Virus record (IMG/VR): IMGVR_UViG_3300007513_000001
Span: 186,001-250,000 of that record
Origin: a virus
Strand: one strand, 5' to 3'
Length of the DNA stretch: 64,000 nt
Part shown: piece after piece, positions 51,980 to 59,722 of the stretch
Position numbering within the stretch: the first letter of the stretch is position 1
How the letters are laid out: each line of letters begins with the position of its first letter
Translations under genes and position numbers: made by a program
The notes under the pieces: generated by a model
Told to the model about the DNA's origin: nothing
Seen by the model: only the letters and a program-made list of their open reading frames with translations
The model's database searches: none

Positions 51980-52662
51980 GCAATTTAGAAAGAGATATAA
52001 AAAATCAAATTATTTCTGATTTGGGATTAGAAAATAGAGAGCTCTCTGAAGCTTATGTGACTCAAGCGAAGCAGTTTGAATTGAACACTGAATTATTGAG
52101 TTCGAAAACTAAGAAAGTTCAGCAAGAGATGATGAATGGTTATGTTGAAACTCTTAATCACGTTGCTGCTTCACTAGATACTGCCGCAGAAGACAACGCT
52201 AATTCAGATTCTTCAAAGTTCAGATCTTTAAAAATAGACGAAGTTTACAACATGAATGGTGCGTTTTTGTTCGGAATGCACTTTGAAAATATATCGGACC
52301 CTCAATCTAAAATAATGGTAGATTCTTTGACATTTATGCGCTTAGAGAGAGACTTTGGGACTTTTGATGAGTGGCAAAAAGATTTCATCGGTTGCGCCCT
52401 ATCATCTCGCTCGGGCTGGGTAGTGACAGTTTATAACGGGTTTTTAAATCGGTACATGAATGTCTGCATTGATTCTAACGATATTAGTGTACCACTCAAT
52501 TGTTATCCCCTTATAGTATTAAGCATGCACCCAGAGTCTTACGTGAGGGATTATCTGGGGGATAAGAAAGCCTATGTTTATGCGATGATGCAAGAATTTA
52601 AGTGGGACGTAGTAGAATCTAGATTCAAAAAATCTGATAAAATCAGCAAGGTGCTTAAATGA
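51976..52662 (+). CDS. Fe/Mn superoxide dismutase-fold-like protein without metal ligands
   Basis: The C-terminal two thirds of this 228-aa protein track the Fe/Mn-SOD pattern: 'GMHFENISDPQSKI', a helix with 'FGTFDEWQKDF', 'SSRSGWVVTVYNGFLNRYMN', and 'PLIVLSMHPESYVRDYLGDKKAYVYAMMQEFKWDVV' region. In true SODs the last block has DxWEHAYY. Here the aligned Asp is Ser and the Glu/His pair is lost, so metal binding is unlikely. A structural (virion) use of the fold is my inference. It lies in an ATGA-linked operon with acidic proteins. Confidence 0.55.
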   Translation: MSNLERDIKNQIISDLGLENRELSEAYVTQAKQFELNTELLSSKTKKVQQEMMNGYVETLNHVAASLDTAAEDNANSDSSKFRSLKIDEVYNMNGAFLFGMHFENISDPQSKIMVDSLTFMRLERDFGTFDEWQKDFIGCALSSRSGWVVTVYNGFLNRYMNVCIDSNDISVPLNCYPLIVLSMHPESYVRDYLGDKKAYVYAMMQEFKWDVVESRFKKSDKISKVLK

Positions 52663-53318
52663 AAAGAGACGACCTAAAAGAATATTTCAGAAAATTTTAT
52701 TCTGACACTCTTTTGACTGAGCAAGATGATTTATTTGGCGATGACGAGAACGCAGATGATGAAGCGGCAGACGAAGAAGGCGATACTGAAGCTGAAGAAG
52801 AAGCAGCTCCAGAAGAGGAAGAAGAAGAAGAAGTAGAAATCGAAGCTGGAGACGAAGTCCGATTAAACAAGCCGTTCGAAGCTCAGATAGATTCAATTCT
52901 TTCAGATTTCGAAATGGATGCTCTAAAGAGTGCACAAATTAATGTTGTTGATTCTGAAGTTACCGCAGAGTCTAAATGGTGGAAAAAATCTCTTTCTAAT
53001 ATTTTGCTTGAGCAAGATGAAGAAGAAGTTACTACAGAAGCTGATATAGATTTAGATTTATTTGCATCTGATGTTGCTAGGCTTATTGGAAATTATGATG
53101 TTTTGTTAGACATGGAGTCGATTCTTTACAATAAAGCTAGAGAGCTGTTGGCGGTGAAGTATACTGAAGAAACTGCTGCTGCTTTCGATGAAATACTTCA
53201 AACTCGCTACGGGATAGAGTTAGCAAAACCTGTAGACGGTAAAGTTTCTTCTCCCGGAGAAGAAGTACAGCCCCCTCTTTCTGTGGGCGCAACTGGTGGA
53301 GAGGGCGGAGCAGCGTGA
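52659..53318 (+). CDS. Highly acidic protein, possible scaffold- or virion-associated
   Basis: The 219-aa protein opens with 'MKRDDLKEYFRKFYSDTLLTEQD', the shared N-terminal helical style, then a long Glu/Asp/Ala run (about 28-62). Two helical segments follow, one with 'SLSNILLEQDEEE', a second copy of the LxxILxEQ style. There is a Gly/Pro-rich end. It resembles acidic scaffold/core proteins in composition only. It is linked to neighbours by 4-nt overlaps at both ends. Confidence 0.6.
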   Translation: MKRDDLKEYFRKFYSDTLLTEQDDLFGDDENADDEAADEEGDTEAEEEAAPEEEEEEEVEIEAGDEVRLNKPFEAQIDSILSDFEMDALKSAQINVVDSEVTAESKWWKKSLSNILLEQDEEEVTTEADIDLDLFASDVARLIGNYDVLLDMESILYNKARELLAVKYTEETAAAFDEILQTRYGIELAKPVDGKVSSPGEEVQPPLSVGATGGEGGAA

Positions 53319-53596
53319 CTAGCCCATTTCAAACTAGAAAATCTGTGCATGTTAATTTAACCACTGGTACTCATGCTGAGTTTAGAATGTCTCTTTTTGA
53401 AAGAGGTCTTTCGATGCAAGAAGTTTTTGAACATTTAGCATGTTCGATTGTTGACGGAGATTCTTACTTAAATAATCTTTTAGACAATCTTGAATATAAT
53501 AAGAAATATAGAGTAGGCACAAAGCAAATTATAAGCTCAGATTCTGAGACTATATTTGAGGAAATTAAAGCCAACAATACTTTTGGAGAAGATTAA
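53315..53596 (+). CDS. Small ribbon-helix-helix-like protein
   Basis: GTG 53315 overlaps the preceding stop and has GGAG upstream. Residues 7-45 ('RKSVHVNLTTGTHAEFRMSL', 'GLSMQEVFEHLACSIVDGD') have a strand-helix-helix arrangement like an RHH DNA-binding domain (Arc/MetJ type), followed by a polar tail. It could be a small transcription regulator. The RHH match is by pattern only. Confidence 0.55.
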   Translation: MTSPFQTRKSVHVNLTTGTHAEFRMSLFERGLSMQEVFEHLACSIVDGDSYLNNLLDNLEYNKKYRVGTKQIISSDSETIFEEIKANNTFGED

Positions 53597-53887
53597 ATGT
53601 TTGATTTTTTGTTTAGAGATAATAAGGCTCGCGAAAACGTAGTTAGGCTTTCTAAAGAAGTTGATTCTCTCAACAAAGAATTAAACGAAGTAAAAGAAGA
53701 TTTAGATAAGATAAAAATTTCGTTAACAGAACTTCAAATGAGCTTAACTCTAGTTTTAGGTGCAACTCAAGGAGTGGCTGACGACTTAGCAGTGCTTTAT
53801 ACGACTGTTTTTGGATCTGAGCAGAAAAAAATATCAGCTTTGTCTTTTACAATGACAAAAACTGATGATGAAGACTACGAAAACTAA
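53597..53887 (+). CDS. Small coiled-coil protein (96 aa)
   Basis: Residues 10-50 form a regular coiled coil ('VVRLSKEVDSLNKELNEVKE'). The segment 'LTLVLGATQGVADDLAVLYTTVFG' is a hydrophobic helix that could bundle or touch a membrane. The preceding gene ends directly before it. A role beside the putative holin genes that follow is possible. No family is recognised. Confidence 0.6.
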   Translation: MFDFLFRDNKARENVVRLSKEVDSLNKELNEVKEDLDKIKISLTELQMSLTLVLGATQGVADDLAVLYTTVFGSEQKKISALSFTMTKTDDEDYEN

Positions 53888-53910
53888 TATTTAAAAGTAG
53901 GAGGTGGTTT

Positions 53911-54102
53911 ATGAAGACACCACTTATGGATAAATTAGTTAATAAGTTAATTTCTAGGAAGTTTTTAGTTTTTCTTACGGCTACTGGACTTCTTACTTGG
54001 TCTGGATTAGATTCAGACACATGGGGCATGATCGCAATAGTCTACATTGGGGGACAATCAGTGATCGATGCTGCTTTAGCTTGGAAACATGGCGATAATT
54101 AG
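53911..54102 (+). CDS. Putative holin (63 aa, two hydrophobic segments)
   Basis: Behind the strong SD TAGGAGGTGG, this small protein has a basic N-terminal helix, a hydrophobic segment 'KFLVFLTATGLLTWSGL' and a second 'TWGMIAIVYIGGQSVIDAALAW', with a charged end. This is the pattern of small two-helix holin-like phage proteins that open the inner membrane for the endolysin. It is followed by a membrane-anchored coiled-coil protein, as expected for a lysis cassette. The endolysin lies 25 kb away. Confidence 0.6.
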   Translation: MKTPLMDKLVNKLISRKFLVFLTATGLLTWSGLDSDTWGMIAIVYIGGQSVIDAALAWKHGDN

Positions 54103-54523
54103 TACAATGGCTACAGCGCTTTGGTGGATATCATTTCAAGCATGGCTTAAAAAAGCTTTGGCTTGGTGTAAGAAAAACTGGAAGCTTTTTGTGGGTATGG
54201 CTATCCCTATATTGATAATGATTATCTCTAGGAAGCGAGTCGATCTCAAAAAAGTTTTAGATAGAACTCGAGAAGATTACGAAAAAGAATTAGATCTAAT
54301 AGAAGAATCTAAACAAAAAGAGCTAGAGAAGCGAGATGAAGCTCGTAAAAATTATTTTTCTACTGTTGAAGAGATTAAAGAAAAATATGAAGAAGAAAGA
54401 AGCTCATTAGAGAAAGAAAAAACAGAAGCAATAGATAAACTTTTAGAAGAATACGCAGATGACCCCAAGGTTCTTACTGAGAAGATTAAAAGTTTAACAG
54501 GCGTAAGCATATATAATAAATGA
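54089..54523 (+). CDS. Membrane-anchored coiled-coil protein, possible i-spanin
   Basis: The start ATG 54089 overlaps the putative holin by 14 nt; ATG 54107 is an alternative. The protein has an N-terminal hydrophobic region ('WKLFVGMAIPILIMIIS') and a long charged coiled coil (about 52-125). The layout is like an inner-membrane spanin (Rz) with a periplasmic coiled coil, or a scaffold of the membrane. No outer-membrane spanin lipoprotein lies directly downstream. Confidence 0.55.
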   Translation: MAIISTMATALWWISFQAWLKKALAWCKKNWKLFVGMAIPILIMIISRKRVDLKKVLDRTREDYEKELDLIEESKQKELEKRDEARKNYFSTVEEIKEKYEEERSSLEKEKTEAIDKLLEEYADDPKVLTEKIKSLTGVSIYNK

Positions 54524-54542
54524 ACTAATGGAGCAAAATTAA

Positions 54543-56117
54543 ATGTCCTATTCTTTAAAAGACGTTTACGGTTTTAATAAAAAGAAATCTAACCCTAAAA
54601 AAGTCCGCGCAAGAGATGTTGCTAAGCTAATACTCAGAGAAGCTATTTTAATAGAACAAGAAGAATTAGCGAAACAAGTTCAGTCTGCTGGTGGAAAGCC
54701 TATTACTCTTGTTGTTCTTTATGGACCACCAGCGGCCGGAAAGGGAGCTGCGAAAAAAGATATAGGTACTTTCATAGGAGCTTCTGGCGAGAAAGATTTT
54801 GAGAAATGGCTAGAAGACATTGGAGACGAAGGAAACAAGCATTTCCAAGAAGAAGATGCCGCCATGGTAAATATAACTACAAAGCAAATGGCACCTGCAG
54901 TGTATGGAGAAATTTCTAAGAGAGTCTCTGCCGGAGAAAATTTTGACGACGTAGTTCAAGAATATTTTCATGTAAATGAATCTGGCAAAAAGTTTTCAGT
55001 TGCTGATATTTTAAGCAAATCAGCTTTCGATAAACTTGAAAAGTCTGGAGGCGCAGAAGAATTTGCAAATTTCCCTCAAACCCAGGCATTCTTTACACAA
55101 GCTAGAGGTTTTTCTAAGCCTGTTGAGGGTTTATCTGACGACGTTAATAAAATGATGGGCCCAAGTGACGATTCACCCACACTTGGCATTCGAGCAGCCG
55201 CCGCTGGCAGATACATGAAAGATGTAAAATCGGAACTTCAGGGAATGTTAAGCACTGAAGAAATCGGATCTACTCCCTATGCCACAGTCTATTTAGCGGA
55301 TCAAGCTGGAGAGTCTACAGCTGATACAGCTAGAATTGCAGCTCTTGGAAAAATGAAAGAAGATCCAGAATTTGACGCTCTTAAAATAATCGGTGTATAT
55401 ATTCATCAACCAGCTGAAAGAACAAGGATAGCCAATCTTCATAGAGCATCTACTGGCGGCCGCCGAGTTGCTCAAAAAGAAGTTGACCGTATCTTTAAAG
55501 CGGGTCCAGAGATCGGAGCTGATGGAAACCTTGTAAATAAAGGAGCTGCTCTCGAAGCAATGGAAGGCGCTGGATTTGATCAAATTCACTTATACCACCC
55601 GCCAGACCCATTTGATCCTGAGGGAGTTGAAGTTAATGGGCGCCCAATAGGTAATGCTATTTGCGAACCTCTTGGATCCGGCAAGGGCCACTTAGATATC
55701 GAGGGCTGTGATCAGGAATCTGAGGGATCAGCGACAGGCGCAAAATCATTGAAGGGGATGGAAAAATACGCAGTTAAGCAAGCTAAAATTCCTGATGAAG
55801 AAGTTGAAGCAGCCGGTGGCGGAATTCCCGAAGATTTAGAAGCTGAAGAAAAAGAAAAGATAATTGCTGCTTTTAACAAAATGGGCTTCAGCGGAGTTTC
55901 AAGTGGAGATTTAGACAGCTACCTTACTACTTTAGCACCACCCAACGTAAGAGGTGCTTCTAAGCATGGAAAAGTCCCGTGGGCTGGTGATTTATTTGGA
56001 AAAGGAACAAATCCAACTGAGAAAATCACGCTTAAAGGAGAAAATGCCAGAAGTCAAAAGACTCAAGACGATGTTCTTCTTGAAAGGTGGCAACGCCTCG
56101 CGGGTTTACTTAAGTAG
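54543..56117 (+). CDS. P-loop kinase-like protein with virion-type motifs (524 aa)
   Basis: Residues 54-72 contain 'TLVVLYGPPAAGKGAAKK', a Walker A close to the adenylate-kinase/zeta-toxin form but with Ala where Thr/Ser is usual. Later, 'VYIHQPAERTRIANLHRASTGGRRV' (about 286-310) resembles the zeta-toxin Arg region, so a zeta-like nucleotide kinase is likely. The N-terminal 'RDVAKLILREAILIEQEEL' and the C-terminal 'LLERWQRLAGLLK' are the shared short motifs of this genome segment, which suggests it is packaged or targeted. Substrate unknown. SD TGGAG. Confidence 0.65.
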   Translation: MSYSLKDVYGFNKKKSNPKKVRARDVAKLILREAILIEQEELAKQVQSAGGKPITLVVLYGPPAAGKGAAKKDIGTFIGASGEKDFEKWLEDIGDEGNKHFQEEDAAMVNITTKQMAPAVYGEISKRVSAGENFDDVVQEYFHVNESGKKFSVADILSKSAFDKLEKSGGAEEFANFPQTQAFFTQARGFSKPVEGLSDDVNKMMGPSDDSPTLGIRAAAAGRYMKDVKSELQGMLSTEEIGSTPYATVYLADQAGESTADTARIAALGKMKEDPEFDALKIIGVYIHQPAERTRIANLHRASTGGRRVAQKEVDRIFKAGPEIGADGNLVNKGAALEAMEGAGFDQIHLYHPPDPFDPEGVEVNGRPIGNAICEPLGSGKGHLDIEGCDQESEGSATGAKSLKGMEKYAVKQAKIPDEEVEAAGGGIPEDLEAEEKEKIIAAFNKMGFSGVSSGDLDSYLTTLAPPNVRGASKHGKVPWAGDLFGKGTNPTEKITLKGENARSQKTQDDVLLERWQRLAGLLK

Positions 56118-56144
56118 CTAGAAGTTTAATATTTTCATATGATT

Positions 56145-56588
56145 ATGAAAAAAATATTTGCGGGAATAATAAGCCTTCAGCTTATTTTCATTCCTGTTTC
56201 TGCTCACGCTGAAGAGCTAATCGCTAACGTCAATGAAGGAGATCCCGCACCATTTAGTGGTACGCTGTTTAATCCAGAAGCTAGCGCTAGAGTAATAATA
56301 GAGTTGGAGCACGCAAATGCAGCTTGCGACCTTAGAATATCAGAGGCAACTGATAGTTTAACTGCTCGCCATACTTTTGAATTAGAAGTACTTCAATCTT
56401 CGCTAACAAGTTGCAATGATTTATGTACGGCTAGATTAGATATTCGACAGAATCAAATTGATTTTCTAAACCAGGAATTAACTAAGCAAAAGCCAGCAAA
56501 CCAAACGCTTTATTTTATAATTGGGGCAGTGCTGGGAGTTGGCTTAACTTTGGGTACTTCTTACGCATATTCAAATATTGTAAATTAG
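56145..56588 (+). CDS. Exported membrane-anchored protein, possible spanin/lysis protein
   Basis: ATG 56145 gives 'MKKIFAGIISLQLIFIPVSAHA', a classic Sec signal peptide with an AxA cleavage site. The mature part has 'EGDPAPFSGTLFNPEASARV', a helical region with three Cys, and a C-terminal transmembrane helix ('LYFIIGAVLGVGLTLGTSYAY'). Similar 'GDPAPFSG' proteins are common in phage lysis regions; a unimolecular spanin-like or holin-partner role is inferred. No good SD is visible; ATATTTTCAT lies upstream. Confidence 0.6.
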   Translation: MKKIFAGIISLQLIFIPVSAHAEELIANVNEGDPAPFSGTLFNPEASARVIIELEHANAACDLRISEATDSLTARHTFELEVLQSSLTSCNDLCTARLDIRQNQIDFLNQELTKQKPANQTLYFIIGAVLGVGLTLGTSYAYSNIVN

Positions 56589-56626
56589 CTTTCATCTACA
56601 TACTTAGTTATGTTCACGGAGTCATT

Positions 56627-57667
56627 ATGCCCAAGAGTAAAAGATCCAACTTATTAAAAACGATAGACAGCATTCTGTTCGAAGACGTATGGCAAAAGTA
56701 CGGTTCCGAATATATGTCTCATCCAATGGATCAAAAAGATTTTGAAGATACCACAGTACCACCAAGCTTGCCCATACAAGCTTTGGATCAAATGGCAACT
56801 CAGCTTACAGTAGAGCGTCCGCCAGTTGAAGATCCCGATTATATTCCTGATGGCGTAGAAGAGCTTTCTAGATCTGCTAGCACCCTTGCGCAGCAAGTTC
56901 CGAGAGATCAAGTCGCTTTTTTCTACGAGAAGATAAAAAAAGATTTAGAAGTTGCAATTGAAAATGAAAACAATCCAGAAACAGTAACTACTAAAAAAGA
57001 AGAAGAAGAGGCGGAAGAAGCTTCGCAGGCAGTTGAAAAAATGGACGAAACTAAAAACTTAAGAAGATATTTAAAAGGTTTGCTAAAAGAACAAGGTCGA
57101 GGACCTTCTGATTGGTCTCAGTTTAAACTGGGTAAACATTATGATGAAGATGAGCCAGAGGAATGGGAACTAGAAGACGAAGATCCACAACCCGCTGGAG
57201 GCTCTAATAAAGATACTATAAAGGGCAAACACATAGCAAAATACTACGGGAAAGCTGGTCCATCAGGAGTAAACGTATCTAGCGATAGATTAATGCAGAA
57301 TTTTCTCGCCCCACTTTTTAGCGTACCCTCAGAAGATTTAAGAGATGCAATGGATTATATTCGTTATTTCTATCGCGAGCACGCTACCGGAGAAGAGCCA
57401 CAAGGATCTGAGCAGTCATTTGTGAGTTATGTTCTTAAAAAAGTGGTGAAAGATTTAGTTAAAAAGAATCCTGACATAACTCAAACTCTTTTGCCTGCGG
57501 TTGTACAGCACGTTAAAGAAATGCCAGATAAACAATTTTCAAAACTCATAGACAAAGCTTCGAAAGAATCTTCTAGTGAAATTAAAGCTAGGGGAGAACT
57601 TGCGGATACTTTAGAAAGAGAAGATCCAGAACAATTTGAGGTCCTTCAAGATTTAGGGCTAGCTTAA
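56627..57667 (+). CDS. Hypothetical acidic protein with internal helical motif (346 aa)
   Basis: It has SD ACGGAG. It opens with 'MPKSKRSNLLKTIDSILFEDVWQ' and carries the shared motif internally ('NLRRYLKGLLKEQGRG', about 145-160) between two acidic domains, so it may be a fusion of two motif-bearing modules or be cleaved between them. The C-terminal domain is helical ('LRDAMDYIRYFYREHATGEE'). No known family. Its stop overlaps the next start (TAATG). Confidence 0.6.
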   Translation: MPKSKRSNLLKTIDSILFEDVWQKYGSEYMSHPMDQKDFEDTTVPPSLPIQALDQMATQLTVERPPVEDPDYIPDGVEELSRSASTLAQQVPRDQVAFFYEKIKKDLEVAIENENNPETVTTKKEEEEAEEASQAVEKMDETKNLRRYLKGLLKEQGRGPSDWSQFKLGKHYDEDEPEEWELEDEDPQPAGGSNKDTIKGKHIAKYYGKAGPSGVNVSSDRLMQNFLAPLFSVPSEDLRDAMDYIRYFYREHATGEEPQGSEQSFVSYVLKKVVKDLVKKNPDITQTLLPAVVQHVKEMPDKQFSKLIDKASKESSSEIKARGELADTLEREDPEQFEVLQDLGLA

Positions 57668-58047
57668 TGAACCTTCAAGATGTCTTAAAAGAGTATTTTG
57701 AAACTGAAGATTCTCCAAGGTCTTCTTTGAATGAGAGCATGGGCATGTTTTGTTCAGTTCCGGTGCAGCCAACGCAAAGAGACGATTGGGAAGTTGTGGC
57801 TAGTCCAAACCGCTTGAATAAAACATATGAATTTGAAAATTCGCAAATTCTTAAAGCTTTTTTACTAGAAATGCTAGACTATCAAGAGTCTGTTTCTCAT
57901 CATGGTAAATTTATTGTAGATTATCCAAAGGTCACCGTAGAAGTATATACACATGATCTAGACGATGTCACTGAAATAGATTTGGAATGGTCAAAAATGG
58001 CTGACAATATATACAGAGACGTTAATGACTATGCCCCAAGATACTGA
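57667..58047 (+). CDS. Hypothetical protein with N-terminal helical motif (126 aa)
   Basis: It opens with 'MNLQDVLKEYFETED', a version of the shared motif. The remainder looks like a compact alpha/beta fold ('YEFENSQILKAFLLEMLDYQESVSHHGKFIVDYPKVTVEVYTHDL' region). This resembles pterin-4a-carbinolamine dehydratase-like layouts (helix then strand with 'H' positions), but the match is too weak to name. It is coupled to both neighbours. Confidence 0.55.
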   Translation: MNLQDVLKEYFETEDSPRSSLNESMGMFCSVPVQPTQRDDWEVVASPNRLNKTYEFENSQILKAFLLEMLDYQESVSHHGKFIVDYPKVTVEVYTHDLDDVTEIDLEWSKMADNIYRDVNDYAPRY

Positions 58048-58441
58048 TCCAGAGTTGTCTAGAGTCCTTTCGAATCCAGACAACTTGATAATAAGCGAGT
58101 CTCTTCTAGAGAGGCTTCCGACAAAAAAAGAGCCCCTACTACAAAGATGCAGTTTAAAAATTAACGACGCTTTGTATTCTGGTTTTTGTTTGCAGATAAA
58201 TTTTCAAAAAGATAAAGCAAAAATTTCTATAGAGCTAGAATCTAATGAGCCTAAATTTAAATTTATAGATTCTAATTTTCCAAATTCTCTCTTTCAGCAC
58301 CGCGTTTCTATTACGTTAGACGAAGAAGAAAAAATCATAACTGGTAAACTGCTTGAAGTTTCTTATGATTTATCTCTAAGCTCTAAATGTATAATGTCGT
58401 TAGAGATATATAATTACCAATTGGAGGGTCATCATGGCTGA
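58025..58441 (+). CDS. Hypothetical beta-rich protein (138 aa)
   Basis: It overlaps the preceding gene by 23 nt (start ATG 58025; ATG 58031 also possible). After an acidic N-terminus it is mostly beta strands ('CSLKINDALYSGFCLQINFQ', 'KAKISIELESNEPKFKF', 'RVSITLDEEEKIITGKLLEV'), consistent with a jelly-roll or barrel. No motif is recognised. It overlaps the following small gene by 8 nt. Confidence 0.6.
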   Translation: MTMPQDTDPELSRVLSNPDNLIISESLLERLPTKKEPLLQRCSLKINDALYSGFCLQINFQKDKAKISIELESNEPKFKFIDSNFPNSLFQHRVSITLDEEEKIITGKLLEVSYDLSLSSKCIMSLEIYNYQLEGHHG

Positions 58442-58604
58442 TGAATTCGATTTTTCTAAATTCGTGAAAGATATAGAAAAAAGAGAGAACGAAGCTAAAA
58501 AGAAAAGGCTTCAACATCAAGAAGGTCAAAAAGACCATCCTATTAGAAAGCTGAATATTCTCACTAGAGAACTATGGCAAAATCGTATTAAATGGAGAAA
58601 ATAA
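58434..58604 (+). CDS. Small charged protein (56 aa)
   Basis: An ORF with a good SD (TTGGAGGG, 7 nt before ATG 58434) fills the gap between two genes. The protein is Lys/Glu-rich and helical ('FSKFVKDIEKRENEAKKKRL') and ends 'NILTRELWQNRIKWRK'. Its stop overlaps the next start (TAATG). Strong translation signals and tight packing support a real gene. Function unknown. Confidence 0.65.
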   Translation: MADEFDFSKFVKDIEKRENEAKKKRLQHQEGQKDHPIRKLNILTRELWQNRIKWRK

Positions 58605-59254
58605 TGAATTTTTCTCAATTAGACGAAATAACAAAATCTTCAGTAACGCAAGCTATTAAAGAATTATACACTCAGCTGCTAGAAGAAAAAGAACAAACAA
58701 CACAACATAAAACATCTTCTGAAATAGATGACCTCAATCTTAGAGCTAAAAAAGAAGCTCAATCTACCGATGAAGAAGAAGAAGAAGAAAAAGTAGTAGT
58801 AAAATCTACATCTACTGAAAAAGCTTCTTCAGAAGAAAAACCTGAAATCGTCGTTCCTGAAAAGCTGCCTGACGTTTTAGAGCCAGAATCTATCATTAAA
58901 TCTATAAACGTGATAAGATCTGGAAACTCTTTAAAAGATGCGGGCGTTCAAGAGAGATTCCAAATTTATTTTGATAAATTAGATCCCGCAGAAAAAGTAG
59001 CTCTTAAGGGATTTTTAGACGGGCTCGCCCAAGTTATAGCTGGTGATATACCTGGACAAGATGCTGTTGCACCTTCGTCTCCGCCATATAACGTCTCAAT
59101 GAAAGACAAACCTTTACAAAAAAAATCTAGCGCTAAATCATCTCCAGATGCTGGGCTTGCTGTCGGCAATAGCCAACCAGACGCTCCTATTATTGTCGGA
59201 GAAAGTGCTAATAAACAATGGGTTAAAAATGTATTCTCAAAAAATAAAAAATAG
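58604..59254 (+). CDS. Hypothetical acidic protein (216 aa)
   Basis: ATG 58604 is preferred (overlaps the stop before it, SD GGAG); an in-frame ATG 58592 lies inside the previous gene. It begins with 'SSVTQAIKELYTQLLEEKEQ', again helical with LxE-type sites, then an acidic disordered stretch with a run of seven Glu, a helical core ('NVIRSGNSLKDAGVQERFQI') and a Ser/Pro-rich tail. Function unknown. It is the last gene before the structured RNA. Confidence 0.6.
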   Translation: MNFSQLDEITKSSVTQAIKELYTQLLEEKEQTTQHKTSSEIDDLNLRAKKEAQSTDEEEEEEKVVVKSTSTEKASSEEKPEIVVPEKLPDVLEPESIIKSINVIRSGNSLKDAGVQERFQIYFDKLDPAEKVALKGFLDGLAQVIAGDIPGQDAVAPSSPPYNVSMKDKPLQKKSSAKSSPDAGLAVGNSQPDAPIIVGESANKQWVKNVFSKNKK

Positions 59255-59261
59255 TCTTTTT

Positions 59262-59390
59262 GGCGGGCGGCCGTTCCTATCTCAGGTCGACCATAGGTTA
59301 AGCTACATTTCGCTACTTTCTGGTGCTTCTCCCAGCGACTTAAGTCGCTATCAACCCCAAGCAGGATAGTTAGCTAGCCGGTCGTCCGCC
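59262..59390 (+). ncRNA. Candidate structured RNA closed by a 12-bp GC-rich stem
   Basis: Bases 59262-59273 pair with 59379-59390 over 12 bp, including two G-U pairs (67-385, 70-382) that would be mismatches in DNA, so the structure is best read as RNA on the + strand. Inside are CCTAT/ATAGG (59276-59280, 59293-59297), AGCTA/TAGCT (59301-59305, 59371-59375), and AGCGAC-TTAA-GTCGCT (59334-59349). TCGCT at 59310-59314 could compete for the same AGCGA arm. The stem is GC-rich in an AT-rich genome. It lies 21 nt before ATG 59412, so it may be a leader element or a free ncRNA. It matches no family I recognise. Confidence 0.65.
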
Positions 59391-59411
59391 TCTTATATAG
59401 TAGATAAAATA

Positions 59412-59672
59412 ATGAAAACTCTTAGAAAACTAATAAAAGAAATGATTGCCCAAGAAGATTCTTGGAGAAGGGTGGATGGCTCTGTAGTTCCGTTTGGCTG
59501 CCCAGAGTGCGTTGATGATATTACTGGTAGAATAGAAGATACTTCTACGCTAAGAGATCAAATACCTAAGGGGTCTGCAGATCGCGCTCATTTAAATGGC
59601 GTGTTAGCTTTTTTAAGAAAAAAGAACAGACAAGCTCAAAAACTTACGCATAATTTTGAGGATAATCTGTAA
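59412..59672 (+). CDS. Small protein with N-terminal helical motif and CxxC (86 aa)
   Basis: It opens with 'MKTLRKLIKEMIAQED', the shared motif. It has a 'FGCPECVDD' CxxC pair and a helical, basic C-terminal half ('AHLNGVLAFLRKKNRQAQK'). No SD is evident, and the structured RNA lies directly upstream, so its translation may depend on that element. No family recognised. Confidence 0.6.
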   Translation: MKTLRKLIKEMIAQEDSWRRVDGSVVPFGCPECVDDITGRIEDTSTLRDQIPKGSADRAHLNGVLAFLRKKNRQAQKLTHNFEDNL

Positions 59673-59688
59673 AAAACTCCCTTTTTTA

Positions 59689-59697
59689 TGGTATAAT
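59689..59697 (+). promoter_or_regulatory. Extended -10 promoter before the ligase-like gene
   Basis: TGGTATAAT is an exact TGnTATAAT. Initiation near 59704 gives a short leader with the SD AAGGAG (59709-59714) and ATG 59723. There is no clear -35, which extended -10 promoters often lack. Confidence 0.6.
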
Positions 59698-59722
59698 ATA
59701 TCTATAATAAGGAGTAACGTCT

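Noticed and set aside
59148-59369. A 73-codon + strand frame across the end of the 216-aa gene and the structured RNA
   Set aside because: It overlaps a coding gene and a strongly base-paired region, has no SD and no protein-like pattern.
59262-59390. Identity of the structured RNA as tmRNA, group I intron, GOLLD, ROOL or hammerhead
   Set aside because: The length and visible conserved blocks do not fit: no tRNA-like CCA end, no intron core, far shorter than GOLLD or ROOL, and no CUGAUGA/GAAA hammerhead core.
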